Positions 43,942-52,517 of a stretch of DNA of 64,000 nt are shown here, in pieces. The stretch comes from Amycolatopsis sp. NBRC 101858. GTDB lineage: Bacteria > Actinomycetota > Actinomycetes > Mycobacteriales > Pseudonocardiaceae. The stretch is from assembly GCF_030269325.1 (NCBI RefSeq), contig NZ_BSTD01000005.1, positions 329,391 to 393,390 on the forward strand. The letters run 5' to 3'. Position numbers and translations under genes: made by a program. Under the pieces are notes generated by a model. It searched no databases, was not told the DNA's origin, and saw nothing but the letters and a program-made list of their open reading frames with translations. Every line of letters begins with the position of its first letter. The stretch's first letter is position 1.

Positions 43942-46587
43942 ATGCCGGACACCAACGCCCACGGCGACGCCGTCGCACAGGCGCAGCCCGGGCCGGGAGC
44001 CGCTTCCGGGACACCGCCCGTATCCGCCGAAGCCCGCACCGACGAGCGCCGGTTCCGCGCGTACACCTTCGCCGTCCTGAGCATCGGGCTCGTCGCCGCG
44101 TTCGCCGTCGGGTCCTGGCTGCCGTTCCACTGGGACAGCAGGCTGCTGTGGATCGGGCCGGTGCTCGCGGTCGCGTTCCTGCTCGCCGAGCAGCTCGGCA
44201 TCAACGTCGACGTGCGCAGCGGCATCTCGTGGACCATCTCCTTCACCGAGATCCCGCTCGTCATCGGGTTCTTCGTCGCGCCGTTCGAAGTCGTGCTGGC
44301 CGCGCACCTGGTGGCCGGCATCGGGACGCTGCTCGCGCGCAAGGTCGCCGGCCGCGTCCTCTACAACGCGGGCGCGTTCCTGCTCGAGATCACCGGTGCC
44401 TTCGCGGTCGCCGGGCTGGTCAAGGTCGCCGTCGGCGCCGGAGCGGGCAGCGAGATCCCGTGGGTCGCCGCGCTCGCCGGCACGCTGACCGCGCCGCTCG
44501 TCAGCACGCTGCTCGCGCTGGCCGCGGTCCGCGTCCTGCGCCGCCGGATGCGGGTCAGCACCGCGGTCCGGCTCACCGCGCGGATCCTGGTCGTCGGGTT
44601 CGTCAACGCGTCCGTCGGCCTGTCCGGCTACCTCGTCATCTCCAACACGCCCAAGGCGTGGCCGCTGGTGCTCGCCGTGTTCCTCGGCCTGACCGCGCTG
44701 TACTGGGCCTACTCCGACCTGCTGCGCGAGCAGCGGGACATGGAGGCGCTTTCCGACGTCAGCCTGATGGTGGCCCGCTCGGGCCAGCAGGCGGCGGCGC
44801 GCCCGGCCAGCCGCGCCGACGAGCTCGTCGGCGGCGTCGACGTCCGCGAGTGGGCCACGATCGCCGAGCGCATCAAGGACCAGCTCGCCGCGGGCCGCGT
44901 CGTGCTGCGGCTGCGGCTGGAGCCGAAGGACACCATGCGCGTGGTCGTCGCGGGCGACGACCTGCCCGCCGCGGACCCGGGCGCCGACGACCCGCTGCTG
45001 CGCCTGCCCGGCGCGCACGTCCGGCACTTCCGGATCACCGAAGCCAACCCCGACGTCCGCGCCGCACTGCTCGACCGCGGCGCGCAGGAAGCGCTCGTCG
45101 TCCCGCTGCGCAGCGCGAACCAGCTGCTCGGCGTCGTCGAGGCGCACGACCGGCTGTCCCGCTGGCGCGGCTTCGGCAAGTACGACGTCCAGCTGCTCGG
45201 GACGATGGCCAGCCACCTCGCGACGTCGCTGGACAACCGGCGGCTGCTCGCGACCCTGCGCCACGACGCCTACCACGACCCGCTCACCGGGCACCTCAAC
45301 CGGCCGGGCTTCCGGCAGGTGGCGAAGGAGCCGCTGCGGGACTTCGCGAACGCCGTGGTGCTGCGGATCGACCTCGACGTCTTCTCGACGGTCAGCGACG
45401 CGCTGGGCTACGCCTGGGCCGACCGGATGGTGATCGCCGCCGGCCGCCGCATCCGCGACGCGCTCGGCCCCGACGTCCCGCTCGCCCGCCTGGAAGGCGC
45501 GTCGTTCGCGGCGCTGCTCGTCGGCTGCCCGCCCGAGGACGCCCACGCCGCGGCGGAACGGCTGCGCGAAGAGCTTTCCGCGCCCTACCCGGTGGACCGG
45601 CTTTCGGTCGAGGCGAACGCGATGATCGGCTACGCGACGACGACGCCCGAGGAGTCCGGCGACGTCGTCGACATCGAAGGCCTGCTCCAGCGCGCCGATG
45701 TCGCTGTTCGCGCTACCAAGGGCGGCGAAGAGGTCCGCGGGTACGTGCCGAGCATGGGCCAGATCTTCCTGCGCCGCTTCCAGATGGTCACGCAGTTCCG
45801 GCAGTCCCTCGAAGACGGCCAGGTCAGCGTGCACTACCAGCCGAAGATCACGCTGCCGAACCGGCAGGTGGCCGGCGTCGAGGCGCTGGTCCGCTGGGTG
45901 CACCCGGAGTTCGGGCGGCTCGGCCCGGACGAGTTCGTCCCGGCCATCGAGGCGGCCGGCCTGATCGGCGTGCTGACGTCGTTCGTGCTCGGGGAGGCGC
46001 TCAAGCGCTGCCGCAAGTGGCTCGACGAGGGCCTGCGGATCTCGGTGGCGGTCAACCTGTCGGTGCGCAACCTGGCCGACGAGGACTTCCCGAACAAGGT
46101 GGCCCGCGAGCTGGAGCGCGTCGGCATCCCGCCGGAGCTGCTGACGTTCGAGCTGACCGAGTCCGGCGTGATGTCGGACCCGCAGAAGGCGCTGCCGATC
46201 CTGCGCGAGCTGCACTCGCTGGGCATCACGCTGGCGGTGGACGACTTCGGCACCGGGTATTCGTCGCTGGCGTACCTGCGGCAGCTGCCGGTCGACCAGG
46301 TCAAGATCGACAAGAGCTTCGTCCTCGGCATGGGCACCGACCTCGGCGACCTCGCGGTGGTGCGCTCGATCGTCGAGCTGGGGCACTCGCTCGGGCTGAC
46401 GGTGGTCGCCGAGGGCGTCGAGGAAGACGTGGCGCGCGACCAGCTCGAGGCGATGGGCTGTGACGTCGCCCAGGGGTACCTGATCTCGCGCCCGCTGCCG
46501 GAGGACCGCCTGGAGGCGTGGCTGCAGGCCCGCACGGCGCGCTCCCCGGGGCGGCACTCGGAGACCGTGCTGACCCTGCTGACCTGA
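43942..46587 (+). CDS. membrane GGDEF-EAL protein, probable c-di-GMP phosphodiesterase
   Basis: An 881-residue signalling protein: a membrane region of 7-8 hydrophobic segments (about residues 30-235), a GAF-like region (about 270-430), GGDEF (from HDPLTGHLNR near 445) and EAL. The GGDEF motif position reads LEGASF (about 516), so cyclase activity is unlikely. The EAL domain is intact: EALVRW (646), NLSVRNL, FELTESGV, VDDFGTGYSSL, KIDKSF and VAEGVE. It should hydrolyse c-di-GMP, perhaps with GTP sensed by the degenerate GGDEF. The ATG at 43942 follows GAAGG; upstream open frame is antisense to the GNAT gene and rejected. Confidence 0.9.
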   Translation: MPDTNAHGDAVAQAQPGPGAASGTPPVSAEARTDERRFRAYTFAVLSIGLVAAFAVGSWLPFHWDSRLLWIGPVLAVAFLLAEQLGINVDVRSGISWTISFTEIPLVIGFFVAPFEVVLAAHLVAGIGTLLARKVAGRVLYNAGAFLLEITGAFAVAGLVKVAVGAGAGSEIPWVAALAGTLTAPLVSTLLALAAVRVLRRRMRVSTAVRLTARILVVGFVNASVGLSGYLVISNTPKAWPLVLAVFLGLTALYWAYSDLLREQRDMEALSDVSLMVARSGQQAAARPASRADELVGGVDVREWATIAERIKDQLAAGRVVLRLRLEPKDTMRVVVAGDDLPAADPGADDPLLRLPGAHVRHFRITEANPDVRAALLDRGAQEALVVPLRSANQLLGVVEAHDRLSRWRGFGKYDVQLLGTMASHLATSLDNRRLLATLRHDAYHDPLTGHLNRPGFRQVAKEPLRDFANAVVLRIDLDVFSTVSDALGYAWADRMVIAAGRRIRDALGPDVPLARLEGASFAALLVGCPPEDAHAAAERLREELSAPYPVDRLSVEANAMIGYATTTPEESGDVVDIEGLLQRADVAVRATKGGEEVRGYVPSMGQIFLRRFQMVTQFRQSLEDGQVSVHYQPKITLPNRQVAGVEALVRWVHPEFGRLGPDEFVPAIEAAGLIGVLTSFVLGEALKRCRKWLDEGLRISVAVNLSVRNLADEDFPNKVARELERVGIPPELLTFELTESGVMSDPQKALPILRELHSLGITLAVDDFGTGYSSLAYLRQLPVDQVKIDKSFVLGMGTDLGDLAVVRSIVELGHSLGLTVVAEGVEEDVARDQLEAMGCDVAQGYLISRPLPEDRLEAWLQARTARSPGRHSETVLTLLT

Positions 46588-46611
46588 GGTTTTGCTCTAA
46601 CGGGACCCCGG

Positions 46612-46643
46612 TTGCACGACGGGGTGACGGGGGTTGGTAATCT
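46612..46643 (+). promoter_or_regulatory. possible promoter of the tRNA-Thr/tRNA-Met unit
   Basis: TTGCAC (46612-46617) is followed after 18 bases by GGTAAT (46636-46641), with TAATCT overlapping; the tRNA starts 25-30 bp downstream. Weak but suitably placed. Confidence 0.35.
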
Positions 46644-46667
46644 TTCGAAGTCCTCGCGAGAGGCCAG

Positions 46668-46740
46668 GCCCCTTTAGCTCAGTCGGCAGAGCGTCTCCAT
46701 GGTAAGGAGAAGGTCTACGGTTCGATTCCGTAAAGGGGCT
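46668..46740 (+). tRNA. tRNA-Thr (GGT)
   Basis: A 73-nt tRNA: acceptor GCCCCTT with AAGGGGC, D-arm GCTC...GAGC, anticodon loop ATGGTAA (GGT), T-loop TTCGATT. CCA not encoded. Confidence 0.95.
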
Positions 46741-46749
46741 CACGACCTC

Positions 46750-46777
46750 AGCCGCGTCACGCCTGCGTGTCGCGGCT
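46750..46777 (+). other. hairpin between tRNA-Thr and tRNA-Met
   Basis: AGCCGCG (46750-46756) pairs with CGCGGCT (46771-46777), with an inner CACGC/GCGTG stem separated by a T-T mismatch. It is a likely RNA processing or partial termination structure. Confidence 0.5.
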
Positions 46778-46790
46778 TGGGTCATGTAAG

Positions 46791-46863
46791 GGCGGTGTAG
46801 CTCAGTTGGCAGAGCAAGCGGCTCATAATCGCTGTGTCGCCGGTTCAAGTCCGGCCACCGCTA
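46791..46863 (+). tRNA. tRNA-Met (CAT)
   Basis: A 73-nt tRNA: acceptor GGCGGTG with CACCGCT (first pair G-T), anticodon loop CTCATAA (CAT), T-loop TTCAAGT. The paired first acceptor position and ordinary stem suggest the elongator type. CCA not encoded. Confidence 0.93.
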
Positions 46864-46914
46864 CGCGGTAACGACTGGGGCTGGCCCCCGGGACCTGAGA
46901 GAGAAGGAAACGCT

Positions 46915-47079
46915 GTGGCTGCCACCGACGTGCGACCCAAGATCACGCTGGCGTGCGAAGAGTGCAAGCACCGCAACTACATCACCAAGAAGAACCGGCG
47001 CAACAACCCGGATCGCCTGGAGATGAAGAAGTTCTGCCCGAACTGCGGTACGCACCGGACGCACAAGGAAACCCGCTGA
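46915..47079 (+). CDS. rpmG: 50S ribosomal protein L33
   Basis: A 54-residue L33. It has the full zinc ribbon (CEEC ... CPNC), i.e. the Cys+ zinc-binding form, and the ITKKNRRNNPDRLEMKKFCP core. GTG 46915 has AAGGA 7 nt upstream. It is 51 bp downstream of tRNA-Met and is closed by a strong terminator. In mycobacteria the same order rpmG-hadA-hadB is found. Confidence 0.97.
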   Translation: MAATDVRPKITLACEECKHRNYITKKNRRNNPDRLEMKKFCPNCGTHRTHKETR

Positions 47080-47105
47080 CGTAGCGCGTTCGCACCAGCT
47101 TTCGA

Positions 47106-47135
47106 GAAGCCGCCCTGGCTCACCAGGGCGGCTTC
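47106..47135 (+). terminator. rpmG terminator
   Basis: A perfect 13-bp stem (47106-47118 with 47123-47135), CTCA loop, followed by TTGCTGTT. It lies 26 bp after the rpmG stop. Confidence 0.9.
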
Positions 47136-47145
47136 TTGCTGTTGG

Positions 47146-47158
47146 TAGCCTCCTCCGG
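47146..47158 (+). promoter_or_regulatory. probable leaderless promoter of hadA
   Basis: TAGCCT (47146-47151) ends exactly 6 nt before the GTG of hadA, right after the rpmG terminator, and no ribosome binding site exists. This implies a separate, leaderless hadAB transcript. Confidence 0.55.
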
Positions 47159-47607
47159 TGCCCTTGGACGAGTCGTTCACCGGACGGGTTTACCCGCCGC
47201 AGACCAGCTACGAAGTGAGCCGGGAGAAGATCCGGGAGTTCGCCGACGCGATCGGTGACCAGAACCCGCTCTACCGGGACCCCGAAGCCGCGAAGGCGGC
47301 CGGCTACCCGGACGTGATCGCGCCCCCGACGTTCCTCACGATCATCAACCTGGCATCGATCAACTCGATCGTCACCGACCCCGAGCTGGGTCTGGACTAC
47401 TCACGCATGGTCCACGGCGACCAGCAGTTCACGTACAGCCGCCCGGCCCACGCGGGCGACACGCTGCTGCTGACAACGCACATCGACCGCATCATGGCCC
47501 GCGCGGGCAACGACTTCATCAATCTGCGAGCCGAGATCACCGACGGCGACGGAGCGCACATCGCCACCACGAAGGCCCAGCTCGTGGTGCGGGGGGAGGA
47601 CGCATGA
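47158..47607 (+). CDS. hadA: (3R)-hydroxyacyl-ACP dehydratase subunit HadA
   Basis: A 149-residue MaoC-like N-domain protein. It has YEVSREKIREFADAIGDQNP, the DVIAPPTFLTI strand and MVHGDQQFTYSRP, matching HadA/UPF0336. In mycobacteria HadA is the structural, non-catalytic partner of HadB in the FAS-II dehydratase that elongates meromycolic acids. In Pseudonocardiaceae, which lack mycolates, the pair presumably serves another acyl-dehydration role. The GTG start is leaderless; the gene overlaps hadB by ATGA. Confidence 0.9.
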   Translation: MPLDESFTGRVYPPQTSYEVSREKIREFADAIGDQNPLYRDPEAAKAAGYPDVIAPPTFLTIINLASINSIVTDPELGLDYSRMVHGDQQFTYSRPAHAGDTLLLTTHIDRIMARAGNDFINLRAEITDGDGAHIATTKAQLVVRGEDA

Positions 47608-48002
47608 ACGCCGGAGAAGAGCTGCCCGCCCTCGAGATCCGCATCACCCGCGACCAGCTGGTCCGCTACGCGGGCGCGGCCCTGGACTTCAACCCGATCC
47701 ACTGGAACGAGACGTTCGCAAAAGAGGTCGGCCTCCCCGACGTGATCGCGCACGGAATGCTCACGATGGCGGTGGCAGGCCGAGTGGTGACGGACTGGCT
47801 GGGCGACCCAGGCCGCCTGGTCGACTTCAGCGCCCGGTTCACCCGCCCAGTGGTCGTCCCGAACACACCGGAAGGCGCACGGGTGGAGATCACGGGCAAG
47901 GTGGCAGACGTCAACGACGAGGGCATCGCCCGAGTGGACCTGGTGGTCAAGTTCGACGGAAAGACGGTCCTGGGCAAGCCGCAGGCGCTGATCCGCGTCT
48001 AA
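47604..48002 (+). CDS. hadB: (3R)-hydroxyacyl-ACP dehydratase catalytic subunit HadB
   Basis: A 132-residue MaoC-type hydratase with the hydratase-2 motif YAGAALDFNPIHWNETFA, which holds the catalytic Asp and His, and the IAHGMLTMA strand. It forms the active dehydratase with HadA. No hadC follows, unlike the mycobacterial locus; the next gene is convergent. Confidence 0.92.
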   Translation: MNAGEELPALEIRITRDQLVRYAGAALDFNPIHWNETFAKEVGLPDVIAHGMLTMAVAGRVVTDWLGDPGRLVDFSARFTRPVVVPNTPEGARVEITGKVADVNDEGIARVDLVVKFDGKTVLGKPQALIRV

Positions 48003-48092
48003 AAAGCAAGACGGCAGCGGAAAGCGGCAACGCGAACCCAGACCGCCCCCGGCCGTAGTCACAATGAAGGCTCCGGGGTGCCGGCAGCCGGC

Positions 48093-48995
48093 CTAAAACA
48101 GCTTCAGGACACCAAGAACAGCATCAGCCATCCCCTGCTCCCCCCGAGCATTGGGATGAAGCGGCGTCCCGTGCAAGATAGGCAGAGCCCCCTCGACCCA
48201 CCGAGTATCCGAAGCAGTGCAGACGTCATGCCCCTTACCGGGCGTAGCGGTATCGGCATACCCGGCCGAATGAGCATCAGCCTGGTCCTCGAGCATCTTG
48301 TTCAACTTCCCCAGAGCCCCCCGGAAGTAAGCAACATCCCCAGCCCCGATGGGAAGCACGGGCCAGCACCCATCCCCATCGGGAAGCACGGACGGATACC
48401 CGACAACGACGACCTTCGCCTTCGGAGCCTGCTTGTGGATCCGATCCAGCACGGCCCCCACCTTCGGCGCAGTGGCATCGATCCGCTCGGCCAGCTGGTC
48501 GTGCCCCCCAGCGGTCATCCGGTCCTTGCACGGCGAACCGGACCGATGCGCGGTGGCACACGAAGAAGCCAGCGACAAGAACCCGATGTCATTGCCCCCG
48601 ATGCCGAGGGTCACGAGCGTCGTCTTGGCGGTCACGGCGTCCAACTGAGGCGGGTTGGATCCGTTCCCCGTCTTCTGCGCCCCGGTCAAGTTGGCGGTCG
48701 TCGCACCACTGCAGCTGACGTCGTCGAACTCGGCCGGCTTCAGATCCGCCGAGACGAGCCGCGGGTAGTTGTCGTCGGAGCGATCGCACCCAGGCGGAGT
48801 ACCGACGTTCTTCCCGGTGCGCGGCGAGGCCGTGTAGGAGTCACCGAGAGCGACGTAGCGACCGGTGCCGTCCCCGGTGGCCGCGCCCGCCGGCGGTGCG
48901 GAGGACGAACCGTGGTCCCACTTGTAGTACCCGAATGCCAGAAGCCCGACCACGACCACCACGACGAGGCAGCCGCCCCCGCTGTTCTTCGCCAC
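48093..48995 (-). CDS. membrane-anchored SGNH/GDSL esterase
   Basis: A 300-residue protein with one N-terminal transmembrane helix (LVVVVVVGLLAFGYY), then an extracytoplasmic SGNH domain: YVALGDSYTAS with nucleophile Ser53, the SGATTANL block, LGIGGNDIGF (residues 131-140) and LHPNARGEQGMA with the catalytic His near 283. The usual Asp three residues before that His is absent (TPLHP), as in some Streptomyces esterases. Cys pairs suggest disulfides. It is a lipase/esterase of unknown substrate. Confidence 0.88.
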   Translation of the reverse strand: MAKNSGGGCLVVVVVVGLLAFGYYKWDHGSSSAPPAGAATGDGTGRYVALGDSYTASPRTGKNVGTPPGCDRSDDNYPRLVSADLKPAEFDDVSCSGATTANLTGAQKTGNGSNPPQLDAVTAKTTLVTLGIGGNDIGFLSLASSCATAHRSGSPCKDRMTAGGHDQLAERIDATAPKVGAVLDRIHKQAPKAKVVVVGYPSVLPDGDGCWPVLPIGAGDVAYFRGALGKLNKMLEDQADAHSAGYADTATPGKGHDVCTASDTRWVEGALPILHGTPLHPNARGEQGMADAVLGVLKLF

Positions 48996-49030
48996 ACCTT
49001 CGTTTCTACCGAACCAGGACTGGCGGGAAC

Positions 49031-49987
49031 CTAGTCAATCCGGGTGGTTCGCTGCGCGAGGAGGTCGTTCACCAAGCCCGCGCCCGTCTCCGGGTCTTCC
49101 ACGCTGACCAGCACCGTCCGGCCGCTTTCGAGGGCCAGCGCCAGTGCCGGGCCGCCGCGCACCTTGTACGCGGTCGTGCCGGTCACCGGGTTGAAGCGCA
49201 GGCCGAGGCCGCCGTCGCCGAACGCCGTCAGCTCGCGCGCGGTGGCTTCGCGGATGCTGCTCAAGCCGATGTGCCGCCACGGGAAGCCCAGGAGGCCGAA
49301 GCGGATCGTCACGCCCTTGGCGTCCACCGTCGCCTTCAGGCGGTACGTCACCACCGTGACGAACGTGCCGACCAGCGCGATCCAGACGGCCATCGGCCAG
49401 GAGAGCCCGGCGGGCAGCAAGGCGATCGCGACCGGGACCAGCGCGAGCGCCCAGAGCATCGCCGGGTTCGCCGCCCGGCCCGACCAGTAGGCGCGCTGCC
49501 CGGGCCGGAGCCCGACGCTCGGGCGGCCGGGACTGCTTTCGACGGCGGGGGCCGGCAGGCCGCCGACGAACGCCGCCACGACCCCGAGCGCGGTCGCGCC
49601 CGCCAGGAACAGCACGACGACGGCGCCGCTGCGCGCCGCGTGCCAGTCCGGCACGTCCAGGTTGGGCACGAGCACCGAAAGCAGGGTGGCCGGGGCCAGG
49701 GCGGCGAACCCGGCGCCGACACCGACGGTGACGCGCGGCACCGGCCGCCCGCGGCGCAGCGCGGCGACGGCCGTCGCCGTGAGGACCGCCGTCGCCACCG
49801 CGCCGAGCGCCAGGCACACGGTGACGAACACCGCGACCGGGGTGGAGCTGTCCGGCCCGCTGTTCCAGTGCGTCGCGATGGGGTCGGGCAGCCGGTCGGC
49901 CCAGGCGCTCGCGAGGAGCGCGGCGGTGGCCAGCACCGCGCCCGGCAGCACGGCCGTCGCGGTCAGGACCCGGATCAGCTTGGTCAT
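49031..49987 (-). CDS. DUF1648 and PH-like membrane protein
   Basis: A 318-residue protein. The N-terminal part has the DUF1648 hallmark RLPDPIATHWNSGPD between hydrophobic helices; about seven membrane segments in all; the C-terminal part (from about residue 215) is a PH-like beta domain (VTIRFGLLGFPWRHIGLSSI). Function unknown. It is coupled to the GntR gene (ATGA), a common pairing in Gram-positives, where the GntR regulates the membrane protein. Confidence 0.78.
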   Translation of the reverse strand: MTKLIRVLTATAVLPGAVLATAALLASAWADRLPDPIATHWNSGPDSSTPVAVFVTVCLALGAVATAVLTATAVAALRRGRPVPRVTVGVGAGFAALAPATLLSVLVPNLDVPDWHAARSGAVVVLFLAGATALGVVAAFVGGLPAPAVESSPGRPSVGLRPGQRAYWSGRAANPAMLWALALVPVAIALLPAGLSWPMAVWIALVGTFVTVVTYRLKATVDAKGVTIRFGLLGFPWRHIGLSSIREATARELTAFGDGGLGLRFNPVTGTTAYKVRGGPALALALESGRTVLVSVEDPETGAGLVNDLLAQRTTRID

Positions 49988-50334
49988 GAGTACTTCTCCT
50001 TCAGGATCCCGGTGAGTTCCTCGAACCCGATGCCCGCGCGCTTGGCCTCGCCGGCCAGTTCGCCGGCCAGTTCGGCCAGGCGGGCCCGCGCCGAAGCGCC
50101 GCCGATCACGACGGCACCCCGGCGTCGCCGCAGGTCGATGAGGCCTTCGTCGCGAAGTGCCGCGTATGCCCGCAGCACCGTGTGGACGTTGATCTCCAGC
50201 GACGCCGCCAGTTCGCGGGCGGTGGGCAGCTGTTCGCCGGCGGCCGGGCTGCCGTCCGCGAGGGCGCGCCGCAGCGACGCCGCCACCTGTTCGAACAGCG
50301 GGACGGTCGAAGCCGGGTCGATCCGCACGAGCAT
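49984..50334 (-). CDS. YtrA-type GntR regulator
   Basis: A 116-residue short GntR regulator. The winged helix spans about residues 10-75 (PLFEQVAASLRRALADG, LPTARELAASLEINVHTVLRAY); the C-terminal tail is only about 40 residues, as in the YtrA subgroup. The ATG at 50334 lies inside a perfect 8-bp inverted repeat and 7 nt after TACAGT, so the mRNA is probably leaderless and autorepressed. Confidence 0.88.
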   Translation of the reverse strand: MLVRIDPASTVPLFEQVAASLRRALADGSPAAGEQLPTARELAASLEINVHTVLRAYAALRDEGLIDLRRRRGAVVIGGASARARLAELAGELAGEAKRAGIGFEELTGILKEKYS

Positions 50335-50356
50335 AGTTCTAACTGTACTAGAACTA
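50334..50356. promoter_or_regulatory. GntR autoregulatory operator overlapping the start codon
   Basis: TAGTTCTA (50334-50341), 7 bases, TAGAACTA (50349-50356): a perfect inverted repeat covering the -10 region and start of the GntR gene. Binding would block its promoter. Confidence 0.75.
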
Positions 50357-50467
50357 ACTGACTTTGGGTGGGCGACCCTGTGTGGGGGACCGGCGGTTGC
50401 GGTAGGCGGGGATGGCGGCGAGGGTGGGCCGCGTTCCGAAGTCGAACCGAGAAAGGCAGGAAGCGCC

Positions 50468-50683
50468 ATGGGCCTGAACCTGAACAAGCTCGTCGACAAG
50501 GCATACGAGGACAAGTCGATCAAGGAGCTGCTCGACGCCCCGCCGTCGGCGTTGGAGGGGCTCACGCCGAAGCACGACGAACTGCTGGCCGAGCTGAAGA
50601 TCAAGACGATCCGCGACCTCGCGAACTGGAAGTACGCCGCGAAGGCACGGGCGCTCGCCACCCTCGCCGACAGCGAGAGCTGA
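50468..50683 (+). CDS. 71-residue protein of unknown function
   Basis: A small acidic-basic mixed protein starting at ATG 50468 with AGGAAG about 6 nt upstream. The sequence LEGLTPKHDELLAELKIKTIRDLANWKY looks like a helix-hairpin-helix-type repeat (similar to DUF4332-like helical domains), so nucleic-acid or protein binding is possible. No family is assigned. It lies downstream of the divergent GntR promoter and ends 5 bp from the convergent LLM gene. Confidence 0.7.
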   Translation: MGLNLNKLVDKAYEDKSIKELLDAPPSALEGLTPKHDELLAELKIKTIRDLANWKYAAKARALATLADSES

Positions 50684-50688
50684 CCGCT

Positions 50689-51570
50689 TCAGACCAGTTC
50701 GGCGGCCAGTTCCAGGGCGTGGTCGACGTCCTTCGCGACGTAGTGCAGGTCGACGAGCACCTCGGTGATGCCCTCTTCGCGGGCCACGTCCAGGCACGGC
50801 GCCACGTCCGCGACCGTCTCGACCCCGGTACCCGCGCGCGGGTTGATCCGCAGCACGCGACGCAGGGTGCCGGGGTCGCGCCCGGCCTTTTCCGCCGCTT
50901 CGAGCGCGACCGACCACAGCCCGTTCAGGTACTGCTTCGGCATCCAGCCGGCCAGCCAGCCGTCCGCGCGCCGCCCGACGCGGGCCAGCGCCGGCGGCGA
51001 AAACCCGCCGAGCAGCACCGGCGGCCGCGGGTCCTGCGCCGGGCGCAGGCCGACCGTCGACGGCGCGATCCGCCACTGCGGGCCCTCGTGCGCCACCGGG
51101 TCGCCGGTCCAGATCGCGTCGAGCGCGTCGAGCACCGCGTCGAGCCGCCTGCCGCGGTGCTCCCACGGCACGCCGGTCGCGAAGTACTCCTCGCGCAGCC
51201 AGCCGAGCCCGAGGCCGACGTCCAGCCGGCCGCCGCTGGCGAGGTCGAGCGAGGTCAGGGCCCTGGCGAGCAGCACCGGGGAATAGACCGGGCCGGTCAG
51301 CGCGCTCATCCCCAGGCGGGCCGTGCGGGTCACGGCGGCCGCGGTCGCGAGCGTCGTGAACGGGTCCGCGAAGGTCTCGAACTCCCGGGGGTACGGGTGC
51401 TCCGGCGTTCCGCCGCCCGGGTACAGATCGGACGGCGCGTGCGGCGTCAGGATCCGGTCGCCGACCCACAGCGAGCCGAAGCCGAGGTCCTCCGCGGCGG
51501 TCGCGAAGCGCGCGACGGAGGCGGGGTCGGCGAGGGAGCCGTACTGCGGGAGGGCCAGTCCGAGCCGCAT
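50689..51570 (-). CDS. LLM class F420-dependent oxidoreductase (Rv2161c-like)
   Basis: A 293-residue TIM-barrel oxidoreductase with GLALPQYGSLADP, LWVGDRIL, LDLASGGRLDVGLGLGW and VLLGGFSPPALAR, all typical of F420-dependent LLM enzymes. Substrate unknown. ATG 51570 is taken; GTG 51579 three codons upstream is equally possible. It is the fourth luciferase-like protein in the window. Confidence 0.85.
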   Translation of the reverse strand: MRLGLALPQYGSLADPASVARFATAAEDLGFGSLWVGDRILTPHAPSDLYPGGGTPEHPYPREFETFADPFTTLATAAAVTRTARLGMSALTGPVYSPVLLARALTSLDLASGGRLDVGLGLGWLREEYFATGVPWEHRGRRLDAVLDALDAIWTGDPVAHEGPQWRIAPSTVGLRPAQDPRPPVLLGGFSPPALARVGRRADGWLAGWMPKQYLNGLWSVALEAAEKAGRDPGTLRRVLRINPRAGTGVETVADVAPCLDVAREEGITEVLVDLHYVAKDVDHALELAAELV

Positions 51571-51904
51571 CCCGCTCACCGGTCCCCGACGGACGGCCGT
51601 GGCGGACCGCTTGCGGGCCCGCTTTTCGGGGGGTTCGGGTGGCGACGCCCCCGGCCCGGGGCGAAGCCCCGGTTGTCACAGCCCGGGATGCTCGTCATGG
51701 CGGACATCCTGGCATGATCGGGTGGTCGGCGGGGAGTTTTCCGCTGGCCGGCCGGGGTACGGCGGTCGATCGGGGGGCGCGGTTGCGGGCTCTCGTGAGG
51801 CTTGCCGTAGACTTCGGGACTTGGAACGCACTACGGTCATCCCCGCCTGGATGGTGGGGATGATGGAATGCGTCCTCCGGGGCTCCGAGCAATCGGGGCT
51901 CCAC
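51571..51904. other. intergenic region before tRNA-Trp
   Basis: No gene is seen. It holds two hairpins: CCGGGGC-GAA-GCCCCGG (51656-51672), which may end incoming transcripts, and TCATCCCC/GGGGATGA (51837-51863, 11-nt loop). A TAGACT box at 51808-51813 is a possible -10 for the tRNA-Trp/secE transcript; the -35 is unclear. Confidence 0.4.
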
Positions 51905-51977
<73 letters not shown>

Positions 51978-52009
51978 CGTAACGGAACTGGTGGAGCAGA
52001 GGAGTGGTC

Positions 52010-52444
52010 GTGAGCGACAGCGACGCCAGCGGCGGCGAGCAGGAGCAGGACGGCACCGGGCAGAAGCCCGAGAGCCCGTCCCGTCCCGTCACAGCCGCTG
52101 CCAGGCGTGAGCGACGTGCGACCGCTCGCCCGGCGGGTAAGTCCGCGGCACGTGCGGACGACAAGACCCGGCCGGCCGGGAAGTCGGGGGAGAAGACCGC
52201 CCCCGACGCGAAGGGCGCTCCGACTCCCAAGCGGGACCAGAAGCCGAAGAAGGCGTCGGTGTTCGCGCGGCTGGTCCGCTTCATCCGCGAGGTGTGGGCG
52301 GAGCTGCGCAAGGTCATCTGGCCGAACCGCAAGCAGATGGTCACCTACACCGCGGTCGTGCTGGCCTTCGTGGTGTTCATGGTGGCCCTTGTCAGCGTGC
52401 TCGATCTGGCATTCAAGTGGGGCATCGGCAAGATCTTCGGCTGA
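52010..52444 (+). CDS. secE: preprotein translocase subunit SecE
   Basis: A 144-residue SecE. A long Lys/Arg/Pro/Ala-rich cytoplasmic extension (about residues 1-85) precedes the conserved RFIREVWAELRKVIWPNRK amphipathic helix and one transmembrane segment. SecE stabilises SecY in the membrane. GTG 52010 has AGAGGAG exactly 5 nt upstream, better than GTG 52004, which lies inside that site. Confidence 0.95.
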   Translation: MSDSDASGGEQEQDGTGQKPESPSRPVTAAARRERRATARPAGKSAARADDKTRPAGKSGEKTAPDAKGAPTPKRDQKPKKASVFARLVRFIREVWAELRKVIWPNRKQMVTYTAVVLAFVVFMVALVSVLDLAFKWGIGKIFG

Positions 52445-52517
52445 CGCGCCTCGGCGCGCGCCGATGGGGCTCAGGTCCCGGCCTGACCCCGGCAATGATC
52501 AACTGAGAGGACGGAAC

